Shown here: positions 1 through 12,900 of the stretch, one piece after another
Layout: the number at the start of each line of letters is the position of its first letter
Numbering within the stretch: the stretch's first letter is position 1
NCBI GenBank assembly: GCA_936440205.1
Contig: OW387134.1
Span: 63,081,427 to 63,145,426, forward strand
Length of the DNA stretch: 64,000 nucleotides
Direction: 5' to 3'
Source: Lepidonotus clava
Lineage: Eukaryota; Annelida; Polychaeta; Phyllodocida; Polynoidae
Notes under the pieces: model-generated
The model's input: the letters and a program-made list of their open reading frames with translations, nothing else
Databases searched by the model: none
What the model was told of the DNA's origin: nothing
Position numbers and translations under genes: made by a program

Positions 1-510
1 CGACGCAGCATGAAAATGGAAGGCAGAAAAATAATTAGATTCTAAGAACAAAATCTTCAAGGGTTGCGTTTTTTAATGTCTTATATAATGTAATACCTAT
101 ATTATGGAATGTATCTTATGCAACATTTGATTCACACTTGAGTAGAACTTCGTAAATATCGAATTAGATAACTCGAAAGGTATTTAAAAAAATACAAAAC
201 TTTCTTTTCGCAGCAGCTGTGAAGGAGCCGTTATCTTGATGAGAAAGCATTTATGAAAAAGACAAAAATCACCACCAGCCTGCATTCCATACGCTATATT
301 AATTACGATTGCCAGGACATTGAGAGAGTACCCCCCCCCCCCTCAGGTACTGGGCCTCCCCTTTGGTTTAATGTGGGAACTCTCCACACGCGATAAGGTG
401 GTCAAAGGGCACCTGTCTACACACAACCACCTGATACGGGGCACGGCACGAGCAGGGAATAAATAATAAACACAGGTGGAACAATCCTACACTGTCTGAT
501 CTACCCCTAC

Positions 511-659
511 TAAACCAGGAATAACTTCTTTAGAAATATTCGACTCATTTACATAAGGATCTACCACCCCAGCGATGGCAGGAAACTGCGACTCGGACAC
601 ATGCACTGGATCAACGTTAAATCCGACAGATCGAGGAATCTGATCAACATATCGATTAT
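511..659 (-). CDS. Exon-like segment on the opposite strand
   Basis: Read on the minus strand, a pyrimidine-rich acceptor (tctctgttgtaatacag) is followed by 49 open codons containing NRYVDQIPRSVGF and VVDPYVNESNISKEVIPGL, then a GTAGGG donor. Enters in phase 1 and leaves in phase 0. Codon use is more AT-rich than in the SVWC-ShKT exons and no family is recognised. It lies only 114 bp upstream of the ATG at 773, so it could be an exon of a divergent gene or a chance open frame inside a 5' UTR. Confidence 0.22.
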
Positions 660-772
660 CTGTATTACAACAGAGAGTTGGAACAGCAGGAAATATCACA
701 GACAATTCATTGCGGAATTGAAGGCACTATTCACAAACATTTGGATTATTTCTTCAATTTCATCAATTCAAA

Positions 773-944
773 ATGGGAAACATAGGAAAGGAGCGTGTGC
801 CGTGGACGGGTTGTGTTCTATTGACGTTCGTGGGTTTGTGGATCGCTACCATTGCCCTACCCTTACCTGACAATTTCGGTGCCTTTCCAGTGGACTTTGA
901 TCTAAATAAGACAGCCATAGGAAGCATGGAAACAATGCCAAATG
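773..944 (+). CDS. Exon 1: start codon, signal peptide, pro-region
   Basis: Encodes residues 1-57 plus one base. The N-terminus MGNIGKERVPW is followed by a long hydrophobic core ending near IALP, typical of a signal peptide. After it comes an acidic, aromatic stretch (DNFGAFPVDFDL) with one N-glycosylation sequon. The donor GTGGGT at 945 is acceptable but not consensus. It leaves phase 1, which joins exon 2 to make a Gly codon. Upstream bases 700-772 would be 5' UTR; no TATA box is evident. Confidence 0.75.
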
Positions 945-3270
945 GTGGGTTATCATTACAATGTCTACATTTGTGGTAGTTGAATAATTTGCCTTTTGTA
1001 TAAAATTACAAGACAAAACTAAAGTTCTGAGGCCATCATGTTTCTGTGTATATTATGTCTCCTGTTGTTGTTCTGCTATATATAGGCCAACTTCAAAAGA
1101 TTCTAGCCCCTATAATCCTACAACAAAAACAAACATCATTCAGACCTTGCGCAGACGTGATAATGTGACTACATTTTTGTGATAACAATTGCTTTAGGAT
1201 AGTCACGTGATTATTTGATAAATATGAATTATGAATCCTAAGTAATAACAATTGTAAATTATGAATTTATATGACTAATTAAGATAAACTAAGAGAAATA
1301 TGGGTTCCAAATATATCTTTGAGTTAAAGAAAACAGATAATTTCAATGATCACCAATATGGTGCCCAGTCTCTTTTTGGGCATTGGAGACGTCATTTACA
1401 CAACGGTAAAGTCTATATACATAATAAATGTCCTTTTTAAGTATCAAAATAAATTGTCTAATGTGGTTTTGTGGATTTGGAATATGATTTTTTTTAAAAA
1501 GGGGGAAAAAGGAAATGATAATTTTGTCCGAACTACTGCAGGTTCTCCGTGCGTTGACGACGCGGGTAACGCGCGGTCCCACGGCGACTCGTGGGTGTCG
1601 GCGGCCGGCTGTGACCGTAACTACTGCTACAACGGCTGGAAGGGCAACTACACCCTGAGTTACGGGTAAGTAGGGATGTTCCAATGGGATCCTAGGATTT
1701 ACTTTTAGATTATAAGATATTTGGTTCTAAGGTGACCATAACACTGGCATTATGTCTTTGGGATGAGAAGTCCTTAGGAGCAAATATCAAACTAGGTTTA
1801 GAGGAATTCTATTTTAGTAAATGTGTTTCTTATTTTAGTACAAATGCAAGAGGGCATTGGACCAACAATATTATTGGGTTATTTTGTTACAAATTTTGAG
1901 ATGATTGCCATACTAATGTATTGGAACGACCTTAGGAGGTCCGCATCTCAGAGTGCGGGTGGGGGATGCACGGGGAGGTGGGAGGGTATGTAGTGGTGGA
2001 TATGAGCACACACGTAATCATTACAATACAGCGAAAAATTACAAACAATCTCTCAATGCCGGGTAAAACTATTATTAAACAACACCCATCAAACCTATTT
2101 CATTGTTGTACACATATAGACTCATATCCTCAGGGATGCATCCAGATATTTTGGAAACGGGTGGAGGCGCCCACATTAAAAAGGGTCCCAATCCCCCTCT
2201 CTGCGGGGCGCCAATTTTACGTAAAAAAATGATTTTGGGCCCAAAATGGGGGGGGGGGGGGGTGCCTGCTGCGTCCCCCCCCCCCTCCCCTTGAACCGCC
2301 ACTAACCCTTATGGCATAAGATTAAGGAAAGAACAATCTTGCACTGACATCGCTACTGTTTCTTTGGTGGTATCAATGGTTTCTATACTCCCTGACAATC
2401 TCCTCAATATGGCAACTTGCAAACGATCTATTATTCAGCCAGGGCCAAGTGGCTCCTCCTTTACTTATGCATTACACGAAAAAGCATAAGATGCATGTCT
2501 AGAACGATACGAAATAATTCTACTCACATGATTTGTGTATACAAAATAATACGTTTTTTTATCATTATTATTTGATTTTATACAGGCTGAGGTCACTTTA
2601 TTAAAATTTAATGTTCTTCCACTGCACTATGTGGACCATTTGGGCACAATTCTGTGCAGGGGTCATTCAAATGTCCCTTTTCCATGCTGCACTGCATGGG
2701 ACTCGAGCCCACGCAGTGGCAATGAAATTCATTAATTATAATTCATTAAGTGCGAAATGCATACGTATAATCATAGAACTCCTACAGTTCTATGGTATAA
2801 TAAAGGAACACAAAATATATCGTCCGAATGACAAATTAACATGGATTTCCATTCACCAACAAACAAGAAAAAACTAAGAGTCCGAGTAGATATTTTTCCG
2901 TGACTGCTACGCTCTGTCCAATGTATATAGAGCCTGTGGTCTGTTTAACCATTATTAATAACCATTTTGACCACTGCTGCGGGCGTCCTCTCCGTGATCA
3001 AGGTGTGAACTCACATCAAAGACCCTGCAGCCCCCAGGCCTTGGTTCCGTGCCCGGCCTACGTGGGGCGCCACCGGTCTGCCGTAGTACGTGAAGTAGTG
3101 TGTGGGAGGTCTTTCCTTTTTCTATTTTTTTTTGGACGCGACATGATTAATTCTTAAAAATGTTTTTTTTATAAAGGTTTTTTGTTGCAATAAACATAAG
3201 GATCTCTCCTGGTTATCAGAGTATAACAATATCATAGGTTATGTACATATAAGCAAATATTGCAATACAT

Positions 3271-3323
<53 letters not shown>

Positions 3324-3877
3324 CAGGGTTCCCATAAGGTGGTACTGAGCATCTGTAACATATACATATCTTTCAGTAACGTGGAGTAACATTGGGAGTA
3401 GCCTATATCAATTTGACATGACATGAGAAAAAATGACATGTGGCATAACATTTTAGTATCATTTAAGTATTCTATTTCATTGAAAGGAAACTTACTGAAT
3501 TCTTCAATAAGCCATGTGAGATTATACTTGTAACCGTATATATGTGCGTCCTGAGTGGTTCATTTTACTACAGGTGTCTCCCTCTCCTGGTTACCAGTAG
3601 AAATGTGAAAGTGCCTTTCACCTGGTAGTGGTTATAATGTCCAATTTGTTCATGTTGCGCGAACCATAATCCAAGGGGGATCCAAATAACATAAACGGCT
3701 CGAGGTTAGGTCTAATTAGAACGGGGAGATGGGGAGATATATGGAGAGATTAACGTTGTTCTTTATCAAATAGTTTACTTTTGGGAATTAAAAGGGCTTC
3801 CATCAGCCTATCCTCACCTATTGAAACTGGATGCGAAACCTCTTATATTACATGAATGTACGGGGGAGGAGCCCTCC

Positions 3878-3930
<53 letters not shown>

Positions 3931-6900
3931 AAGAAAGAAAGAAAAAAAAGAAAAAAAAGGGAAAAAAACGGGGGGGGGGGGGGGGCAAGGCCCCTGCGCC
4001 CCCCCCCCCGCCCCCTAGATCAATATTTGACCAAAGATCATACTTGTTCCTCAATTCAGTGGCGGATTTGAAGGGGGTTTTGGCGAGTGCTCCTTCCCTT
4101 TTCTGTAATTGTTTCTAATGTTAAATTAAGCGGAAAGGCCATTAAAGAAAACATTTTTCCAATAGCCCCACCCTTTCAAACTCCTAGCCTGCCAAGTTAT
4201 GCGACATTTTTGTCTGCTGTGTGAGTCTAGATAATTATAGTATGATCTATATCAGACAGTGCTTGTCTTAACCGCCTTCTCTGATGCCTGTTACTTCTTT
4301 CGGTATGATTTGTAGAATAGAGACTGTGTCAGTGTGTGAGTTTGTGTAAATATTGTATATCATGATACTATTCACAAGGGACTTTGCTCAATGGATAGTT
4401 GTAAATGGATAGTTGTAAACACATGCATTAGTTACTGCAATTACTCTTTTGAAGAACTGGAAGAAAATCTTCAACGAACTAACACATGTTGTCAATAATC
4501 AAAATAATTAGAATCCATATCTGTTTAATTTCATACCAATCATCCGCGAGTAGCGTCTATCAGCAGGTCTAAGGGGAGATATACGGTATGCCTCCGGCAG
4601 AGAATTCCATTTCATGAAAATTAATGACAATAATGACATAACCAAGTTGTTACATAGAGTGGCACATTTTCCAGGCTTATACTCCTTTTAAGGAAGGCAG
4701 ACCGCAAAAACCTCTCACAAAAATAGTTTGGAGCATTCACAAAGCTTTCAAAGTATATAATAGGAAACAGATATACAGTTGTCTACATTTCTCGATATTG
4801 TTTGGAGTATTTACAATGCTTTCTAAACATATAAAACATGCATTTTAATATTGTATGTAGCATTCACAATCTTTCCCTCTGTTCCTACTAGGTGTCGCCC
4901 TATCGGCGCGGTGGAGAACAGGAACACCATTAACTGCCAGGTGGTGGCAGACTCGTCGGCCGCCTTCCCCTACTGCTGCCCGGTGATCGACTGTGAGAGG
5001 CGCAACGTCACCGCCACCCCAACACCACCAGGTACAGAATGAATTACAATTATGGAAAATAAACCCATGAAACAAGGCGGAATAGCCAAACTAACTCCTC
5101 CAGGTACAGATAGATTTTTTATTTTTTTAATTTGTATGTATCGTGAATTTCTTCAGCTGTATGTGTTCTTATGAGGTGTGGTAAAAAGTGTGGCTAAGAA
5201 ACAAAATTATATATGATAATGGAAAAACCCACACCAAAAAATGACGACCGATGACGACCACCCGTAAACCCCCAGGTAAAGGTCCCCGAGTGTGGGCGGT
5301 AGGGGATGCACCTTTTTGTCTCAGCAGAAACAGTCACGTTTTCCAGGTTTTACCCCCAAAGCAGTTTAAAGTGGTGTGGCACGATTGCGTTCACGTTCTG
5401 GAATTGTTGAGTAAATAGCCGAAGCATCTGTTATATGAGTAATGCCATACCTTTCAGAACAGGTTTTCTTAAGGGTATTTCTGACTGTGTCCATTTAGCA
5501 TGCATTGGCCAACAATCAAATTCCATTAGTTCTCTAACACAGTGATTCCTTGATTTTTATTATGCCAATTAAGTATATCAGGGTATATCAGCACAAGCAT
5601 TATTGTACATGTATTTTAAGTAATATCAACAGATATTAAGTTACCGTTAAGGCAGTTATTGCGATGAATAAATAATTCAGTGCAAAAGTAACTTTCTAAG
5701 CTTTGGCAAGCAGCAGGCATTCAAATCACAAATAAGGACTAGCCTATATGTAATTCAACTTGCCACTTTTGCTATTGCTTTATTTCTCCTTGAACATTTA
5801 TATACACGCCATGCAAAAGTGCCTTTGTCCTAGAATGTTTCCTTTCCGGGGCTTTAGCGTGTGCAGGTCGCTTCCAGGGCTCATGACTGTTCACTATGTG
5901 CTATAGGCAACCCCCACTGACTTCCCTAAAGCTAAACGCACATTCCACAGAATCGTGTGTCCATTCTGGTTCAAGCGTGTCTAAACGCCCTGCCGCCGCC
6001 AGCCCTGTTTTTGTGAGTGCACGCGCGTGGTATCAATCTTACATCCGACTTGTTGATCCGCAGCGTGTATGGACATATCGCCGAGCAGCGCCTGTGATAT
6101 CTGGGCCGACGAGTTGGGAGGGTGTGCCGTCACCAGCCCCCACTACAACATCACCTCCGTCTACTGCCGCCTCACCTGCAGGTCAGACACTATCATACTT
6201 CTTAATAGTTAATCCTTAAGATGATGGATTTCCCCCGGATTTCCCCCGGATTTCCATGGATTCCCTAAGGATTTCCATGGATTTCCCCAGGAAGTCCGTG
6301 GATTTTCTACGGATTTCCATGGAGTTCCTCATAATTTCCCTCGATTTCCCTCGGATTTCCGTAGATTTCCGTCGGGGATTCCTAAAATTTCATGTAATTG
6401 GTGAAGTTCAAAGAATGACCTCGCCTACCAATTAAAATTATAGAAATTTGTTTTGACACGGGATTAATCTTTAGATGCTGGGTTTCCAACGGGGGTTTCC
6501 ATAGATTTCCCTCTGGAATTCATCTTTTTTTTTGTAATTAAGGAAGTTCAAGGGTTGGCCACCCCTATCAATTAAAACAATATTATTATATCGCTCCTGT
6601 AGTATTGCAGCTTAAGTACGTTAAATGATGTAATACTGGCTTTGCCTAGAAGAAAAGGATGAAGATCATTATGTTATTAATGTTCAAGCTTTAAGCTATA
6701 AGAAAGAGATGAAGTCTGCCATTATGTTGGGTGTGTTCCTGTTTGAAGTTATAAGAAATGGATCGACCATAATTAATTTTGCGTATATTTCTGCTTTGAG
6801 ACAGATATGGTTCGCAATTATTTTGTGTATGCTCGAAGTAGTCATAAGACACAGTTTTATTAGTTTGCTTTCCTGATAGGAATTATACTGGCTTATGTCA

Positions 6901-9900
6901 CTCATACATTTTACCAGACCGGCGACGTTTAAATTAAGGACTTTTCACCGTGAAAGATGAGAAGATGGCGGTGGTGTAGGCCTAAACTTGAAGAAACCTT
7001 TTTTTAATGTTACTAATTTCCCAACTTTCAACATGAAAACACCAATGCAATATGAGCCGGTTGTCGACTTTCTCCAGGTTGTTTTACAGTCTGCGTGTGT
7101 TCAGACTAAAGAGAATGTTGAACTATTAGAGAGTGACATTTCGCATTTGATCAGTCAGAGAAAAAGAAAATGAACCGTATTAAATTAAATGAAATCCTTT
7201 ATGTAACATGAGCTTCAAAGTATTAGTCACAGGAAAACCAATATAGATACGCTTACATTTACATAATTTTTGCCTGTTTCAATTTGTGTTTTATGCACTT
7301 TGCTGCGGTCAGCCTTTTATCGATACAAAATAAATTATCTTGCGCTATAATAAGACTATCAACCACCGCTTCATAATCGCAAAAGCTCGTAGAATAAGAC
7401 ACGAGTAAGAAACATATTGCTCAAGGCATCACTTGTAAGCCCTCAGAAAAGATCACGACAGCTGAGATACATTTCAAGTTGTAGGATATCGCACCAATGA
7501 TCATATCTATAAGGCGTCATATCAGCGTGCCATGGAGCCGTCAGCCCGGGGGGTATGGTAGATGTCCGTATAACACCTCATATCACTTGGACATGTACAA
7601 GGGTGGGGTCCTTAACCACAGGCGTCGCCCCGCCATCCCCCGCGCGCCATATTCTGTGAAGAGTTGAAATTTGTACCCGTCTTAGTCGACAGACAGCGTT
7701 ATCTTGTACCCAGGCCGAGTGCAGGGGGCGGGGGGACAAGGGCACGGCGAAGGGTGTGGTTCGACGCGGTAAAACCTAAAACTTGGGACGCCCGCGGCTG
7801 AAATCCATCGCCTTCAGTTATCATGATTGGGGACGCGCGGGGGACGCGGCATAAGATGGGACGAATGTCGTCTGCAGTAGTAGTGTCTGGTTACCCCTAG
7901 TTACGCGCATGTCCACTGAGTGGGAGGGAGTCAGGTGGATCCCTAAATTGGTTCCAATCATTCCTGCCTGTATTGCAAAGTGATATGTTGTTTGTACTGG
8001 TGCCCATGATGGGGGGTCCCCATGTCGCATGCCGGATTTAGGAAATTGTCCTGTCCCTTGTCAATTAACTTCTCATGTCCCATGTCACCTTCTCATGTCT
8101 CATGTCGAATTTAAGGTATGGCCAGTGTCATGTCGTTAATCATTTTCTTCGTGTCACTAAGCCCCATGTCGCATGTCGTTTTATTAGAAATGACATGTCG
8201 ACATTTAAGGGTTTAAGGCCATTGTATCATCAGCCCCCAGCCCAGAAATACTTTGAACACATGTACTTCAGTATGGTTTCCCATATTGATACGTGCGCAA
8301 TACATTTTACAAATAACGTTTGAAGGCATACATAAATGTTTTGAAGTTAATGTTGGGAAAACGAGAGGGTTTCTCATTTTGGATATGGGCATTCAAGTAT
8401 GTCACCAGAAAGAGTAAAGTTAAAACAGAGAGAGTAAAGTTTAACTTTACTCTCTCTGATTTCACCGAAAAAAAACCCACCTTTATTCCACATTACCGGT
8501 CCCTGCATATGTGAATAATATGTGGGTTGACTATAGGTAATTGCTTGTTGGTGTGATAAAGGATAGGAAGATGATAAAGCATGAGAATCAAATTCGTGAA
8601 CTTCCATCAGAAGGAAAGAACAAACCCTCGTCGGATATAAATTTATGCTGGTTACTCTATACTTACATACCAAAGTTCCTACTCCAATATTTATGTTTAA
8701 TACAAAATATAAATATTTCACTCTTGCATTGAAACGTATCTCGTCCATATAATGGCATTACTTAGAAAGTTTTTGTTAATAAATAAAGAAAGAAGACAAT
8801 TTAATCCCCCGCAACCCTTCTTCAGTCAATACTCTCATTCCAAGTTTAATTCAAAAACAGAGCGATAAAAGTAACACGTTGTAAAGACGTCGCCTTTCCA
8901 TTTAACGCCCCATGGACACTGAGGGCCCCATAAGGAGGCTATTGTGATGGGTCTCTCCACGGCGGGGGAGACAAACCAGATGACCGGGGGTGTCCCTCTC
9001 CAGGGTCTGACGGTAGTGGCTCCTCTCCCCGCACTGTCACCACCACTGGTCCTGGTATGTGGGGAGGAGGCATCGAGTGTGACAGCTCGCTTTTCGCGGC
9101 ATAATGACGAAATACGTCGACGAATTACGTACATCTTCCCCTACTCCACGCCAGACGGCGCCAATCTCGGTCAAATGAAGTTAAGGTACAAGGGCGTTGT
9201 CCAGATAGGGGTGGGGGGTTAGAATATATATGTATATATATAGTTCTCGTAAACATCAGCCAACAAATTTCCTCATAACATGAAATAACCATAAATATTC
9301 TACGAACAAATAGCATATTGCCAGGATATCGATTTGGTGGCGCCGCCAAAGGAAAGGATTGGAAGGATGTACGAGTCTCGCCGGTACGTTTTGTTTAAGA
9401 AGATTTCCTTTCCATTCATTCTCATGGATAAAAAGAAGTCAATGTTTTCCACATTGTTCAAATGAGTTGGTTTGAATCTATACTGTAACTTTGGTTTAGA
9501 CATCTGATGAAATGAATGCTACACCGTTCTTTGGTCCGAGTACATCTATTCTGTGTGCTCATTCTTTTCCCTCTGCCGAAAGAGCTACTTTGAGATTCTT
9601 GGTGGGACTGATTGGTAAGACTGGTGGTGCCTATAACTTGTTTTTGGTATTATATGATGATAATCTTAAATCATCCTATAGTAACCTTCTCTAGTCCACG
9701 TCTGGACTATAATTCTGATCATTGATGGTCACCTTCATCCCCACCATAATGATTACGTGGGCAAAGGACAGCAATGCCTTTTGGGAATGGCCATCAATGG
9801 TGGATCCAAGATTTTGGAAGGGGGGGGGGGGGGGGCGCTATTGGAAAAATGTCCTTAATTGCTTTTTGGCCGAGTTTTAAATTTCAAAAAACGCAAAATG

Positions 9901-12900
9901 TTCCGGAAAAGGGGAGGGGGCGCGCCCCCCGCCCCCCCTGCATCCACCCATGGCCACCATTCAAAAACAACAACAAAAAATTAAGCACACTCGGCGTCTT
10001 AAAGCGCCTGTCCCATTCCGGGTGCCCACTTCTGGGTGCCAGACGCCGGGCGTCTGTGTCCGGGGCACGTGATCAAGGGGGTGGGGGCGGACAGGAGGGG
10101 AAACAGCCCCGGGCTGCTCCATGTGGGGAATAACACGGGCTGCTTCTTTTACTGAAGAAATACATTGTAGGAGAGGAGTGTAAAGACACGAGCAATGTAC
10201 CCCAGGGCCCTGTCGTCTCCGACAAGTGTCAGGACTCGTGGATGGGGATGGGGCGTAACCCTTATTTTTTCCCCTAAATTTTAATCTTTCTTTTACTAAT
10301 TGTTAGATGCTGAACAAGCATTTTGTGCAACTTATATCAGTTATATCATAGACGTTTTGGTCAATAAGTGAAGTCAAGTGATCACCGTTTTTGATCTCTT
10401 GGTGCAAAAAGGAAAATTGAGTTGTAGTTTATGCGATACTCTATCAGCGTAGGAGTATCTGAAGACAAGACAGGGGCGGATCGACATCTTTGAAAGTGGA
10501 AGGGGTGGGAGTGGGGGTGGGGGGCTCCGCACATGCATAAGCTTAGAACTAAAAAGTCGTTCACGCACGCCTATATGCACGGCATTTTATGTTCTTTAGA
10601 TTAATGTCCCCACCAAAAATAGGGGAGGGGGTGAGGGTAAGGATTTCCTGGACCGCCCTCTGGATCCATACCAACCACTATGGCATCACAAAAAATAGCA
10701 GTTCAAATGAAGATTGTTTTCAACAATTTCTTCCATTTCTACGCTTATCTCGGACGCACTACTACACAAACGGTTTCGATTTACAAACAGCTTCGATACA
10801 TTACCTTATCACAACCAAGATCTGGTCTGTTTTGGAGGAGGCCCCTTAACTACTGTGTCACAGGTTGCTAAGACCTGACAAACCTGTTGTGACTGTTGTC
10901 AGGCCTGGCGCTGCGGGCACCCTGTTAGCTGGAGGAGTGATCGACCCTTTTTGTGCCTGTTTTCCTATGTCCTGTAAAAGGCTGCATTCAACTAGCCGAT
11001 TTTTCACCTGATTTCAAGAATGGGCAATGTTAATATGGATTAATCATAGATATGTTATATACTGTTAGAACGGGGTTTTAATTCTCTATCAATTGATATG
11101 TAGGATGTATACAGCATAAGGGAGATTTGCACTGGGCGCGGCCATGTTGTGTCAGGTGATCAAAGGGATACTCCTCATTGGCTGGGAGGTCTCGCTTGAC
11201 CACCCACAGGTATGGCGGGAAAGGTGACGGGCCAAAATACGCATGCTCGAAAGTGGACTCCCGAATGCGGTATAGTTTTTTGTTGCCATATTACTGGCCC
11301 AAAGTCACAAATTACCAAATTATAGGTTGTCTGAATCACCCAGTGGAATGGAGGCTTTAACTGTCGGAATGATCGCCCCTTTTTGTGCCTATTTTCCTAT
11401 GTTCCTGTATAACCCAGTCCCCGGCCACTCCCTGTTCCTATCTGCCCCCGGAGCTACACATGGCCCATATGTTCCCTCCTTTTTGTGTGAAACTTCAAAA
11501 CACTACCAGGCCTTATAGGCCCTGCTGCCGCGCACACGCCCAAGAAACTATAGCAAAGAATGCAGGATCTCAGTGTTTTCTCAAATATGATTAGCAATTT
11601 CTTCTGGCTATATAGAGCACAAGGAACGTCATTCTTTTCGCATAGCAGATTTAGGGGAATGGGTGGGAGTGGGGTGCGAATGACGATGACACCCCCTTGG
11701 GAAGTGTTAAAAGTTCTCAGAGAGGGAGGGGTGGACTTCACATACCTCATGCGTAAAACACAAGGATGTGGAATTGCTCGAAGGCAAGTTAGTGAAATGT
11801 ATCAACTTCATTTTAGATAAAGTTTTGTTTACCTAAGGTCCTCCCTCCTCAGACGGCCTTTTAGATTAAGGGTGAAAAATAGGCAATCTATTCCATTAGG
11901 ATGCTTTATACAGCCTGTACCATGGAGATAACATGTAACTATAACGTGTTCATTTTAATTAGTTTTATTTTCTAAATCTGATATAGCAGTAGGGTAAACT
12001 ATCCATTTTTTTTATAACTTTGTAATGGATGAATAATGCATACATCCATGAACAGGTGGTTGTATATGTATTTGAAATAAAAGTAACTGACAATCTACTT
12101 AACTCTGCCGGAATGATTTATAGGGAAAACACCTCTCACAAAAGGGAATAATATTGAGATATTCTAGCACTTGTAATGTTGCCCCCACCCCCCCCCCCCC
12201 CCAAAAAAAAAGGGAAAAAAAGGTAAAAAAAAAAAGTACTGCTTCTAGAGGCCAATCAGTAAGGCAGATTGGATTAGGAAACACATAACATATCACCCAG
12301 ACTGTTTCTCCTAACTGCCTTCCTCCAGGGTTGAAGGGACCCTGTCAGTGCCTATAAGCATACATAGAGATGACTTTATCCCACAAAGGTATCAATTATC
12401 ATGCTGAAATCCGTAGTAATACCATTATAGGCAGCGACCCGTAACCCTACACCGGGGGCATGAGTTATCACCGGGGGGACGGTGTCTGACGCCCCGTGAC
12501 GTGTTGGGGAACTGTCAGTGACGTGTCGGCGACAACAGGGGACGCCACATGTTGCACCTGAGCATGGAGAGTATTTTACTCTCCATGTTCTGAGTGGTTA
12601 ACAATCCTGGAATGGTTCTGGACCCCTGAAATAGACACGTGGTCATGTATTATGTTTCTAGGGTGACATCGAAGGGGTTCGTGCATAACTTGCGTTTACA
12701 AAAATATACTGGTTCAATATTTCAGAAAAGAGGGCTAGGGTGACCTGATATTGTTTGCGAACTAGTTTTTATCTTTTTAAATCTCTGTTCATTATAATGT
12801 TGAGGTTAGGATAGTCCTGGGATGAAGGAAAGGAGTAGGACTTCCTGCTTTAGCGCCGGCTTTAGCGTAACACATATGCTATTCACTACTAAATTTCTTC

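Noticed and set aside
3821-4118. Lys/Pro/Gly-rich open frames on both strands
   Set aside because: Product of the poly-C, poly-A and poly-G tract.
9500-9530. CTGATGA motif as a hammerhead ribozyme
   Set aside because: The GAAA part and supporting helices are missing.
10205-10276. Exon reading GPVVSDKCQDSWMGMG then stop
   Set aside because: Poor pyrimidine tract at the acceptor, and the phase does not match exon 4 of the SVWC-ShKT gene.
11385-11594. Exon supplying Arg-Pro-Cys-Cys to complete the ShKT domain
   Set aside because: Phase and cysteine position fit, but the segment lies in a diverged repeat (partner at 10940), the acceptor is moderate, and the tail is not protein-like; 17974 fits better.
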